Source of the DNA: Chromatiaceae bacterium | GTDB lineage: Bacteria; Pseudomonadota; Gammaproteobacteria; Chromatiales; Chromatiaceae | Direction of reading: 5' to 3' | Length of the DNA: 64,000 bases | Assembly: GCA_024235215.1 (NCBI GenBank) | Contig: JACKMU010000007.1 | Location: 186,001 to 250,000, forward strand | Shown: one piece after another, positions 63,488 through 64,000 of the stretch | Position numbering within the stretch: position 1 is the first letter of the stretch | How the letters are laid out: every line of letters starts with the position of its first letter | Translations under genes and position numbers: made by a program | Notes under the pieces: generated by a model | Database searches by the model: none | What the model was told of the DNA's origin: nothing | What the model saw: only the letters and a program-made list of their open reading frames with translations

Positions 63488-64000
63488 CTAACGCTTCAAC
63501 TGATATTTCCTGACCGCTAAATTGTGCTCGGCGAGGGTATCGGAAAACTGGTGGCTGCCATCTCCCCTCGCCACGAAATAGAGGCTGGTTCCGGGCTGCG
63601 GATGCATCACCGCATCGAGTGCTGCCTCTCCCGGCAACGCGATAGGTGTTGGCGTCAGCCCTCCATGCAGATAGGTATTGTACGGAGTGTCCCGTAGCAG
63701 ATCCCGACGACGGATATCACCGTCATATTCATCGCCCAATCCATAAATTATCGTGGGGTCGGTCTGCAGCAGCATCCCCGCGCGCAGACGCCGGATAAAA
63801 ACACCGGCGATCGCCGGACGTTCGCTCGCCAGCCCTGTCTCCTTTTCCACGATAGAGGCCAGTATCAAGGCTTCATACGGTGTGTTCAACGGCAGACCTG
63901 CGTCCCGCTCCGTCCATTTCTTTTCCAGCAACTTCTGCATCGCCAGGTAGGCACGTTGCAGAAACTTGAGGTCAGTGGTACCTCGTGGAAAGTGGTAGGT
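63488..64000 (-). CDS. mltG: Endolytic transglycosylase MltG, N-terminus outside the window
   Basis: MltG cuts glycan strands during peptidoglycan synthesis at the inner membrane. The frame is open to the right edge and reads TYHFPRGTTDLKFLQRAY there, so the gene continues beyond it; an ATG at 63940 is internal. The catalytic glutamate lies in ASIVEKETG; LRAGMLLQTDPTIIYG and YNTYLHGGLTPTPI follow, as in the YceG domain. C-terminal residues are complete. Confidence 0.94.
   Translation of the reverse strand, partial: TYHFPRGTTDLKFLQRAYLAMQKLLEKKWTERDAGLPLNTPYEALILASIVEKETGLASERPAIAGVFIRRLRAGMLLQTDPTIIYGLGDEYDGDIRRRDLLRDTPYNTYLHGGLTPTPIALPGEAALDAVMHPQPGTSLYFVARGDGSHQFSDTLAEHNLAVRKYQLKR

Overview
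The window is a 64 kb stretch of a gammaproteobacterial chromosome of moderate GC content. The gene orders fliH-fliI-fliJ, smc-zipA-ligA, lolC/D-DUF2062-comEC-exbB-exbD-lpxK-trm112-kdsB and mltG-tmk-holB-pilZ-tatD are the ones found in free-living Gammaproteobacteria. Together with the PEP-CTERM/exopolysaccharide module (PrsK/PrsR/PrsT plus a TIGR03013-type sugar transferase) they point to a Chromatiales-like, possibly sulfur-oxidising, aquatic bacterium. That placement is inference; no rRNA or tRNA gene was found, and no CRISPR array or intact insertion sequence was seen.

Layout. 1-4.2 kb: flagellar export genes (fliH cut by the left edge, fliI, fliJ), then convergently fliK and a short FlhB C-terminal paralogue. 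4.3-5.2 kb: a GYF-like/membrane/pentapeptide-repeat protein. 5.3-8.0 kb: the complete but functionally unexplained AMMECR1-MEMO-radical SAM trio around a shared 0.25-kb divergent region. 8.2-9.1 kb: rdgC. 9.1-19.6 kb: polysaccharide and PEP-CTERM genes (epimerase and UDP-sugar dehydrogenase on minus; sugar transferase, PrsK, PrsR, PrsT on plus). 19.7-28.4 kb: queF, then smc-zipA-ligA-pepD and a small unknown gene. 28.5-38.5 kb: envelope block (lipoprotein release, ComEC, ExbB/ExbD, LpxK, KdsB, Trm112-like, DUF2058, low-Mr phosphatase). 38.7-41.2 kb: a second-type EF-G and a DUF465 protein.

41.4-57.5 kb is the accessory part: an unknown protein, an AhpD-like protein, an atypical crotonase with an acyl-CoA ligase, two metal exporters (DmeF, GDT1 family), a gamma carbonic anhydrase next to a 169-bp foldback repeat, small unknown genes, a Na/Pi symporter with a clear terminator, and a GntR-type/CHASE-PAS kinase/sigma-54 response regulator operon. 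Two TGTAACA-spacer-TGTTACA inverted repeats and two candidate -24/-12 promoters lie in front of two small-protein transcription units here. I propose these as targets of the adjacent sigma-54 activator; this is the most system-like undescribed feature I see besides the AMMECR1/MEMO trio. A gene-poor stretch (about 56.6-57.5 kb) precedes lipA.

57.5-64 kb: lipA, a class V aminotransferase-fold enzyme, a hotdog thioesterase, then on minus tatD, pilZ, holB, tmk and mltG (cut by the right edge). Long open frames antisense to these genes were treated as shadows.
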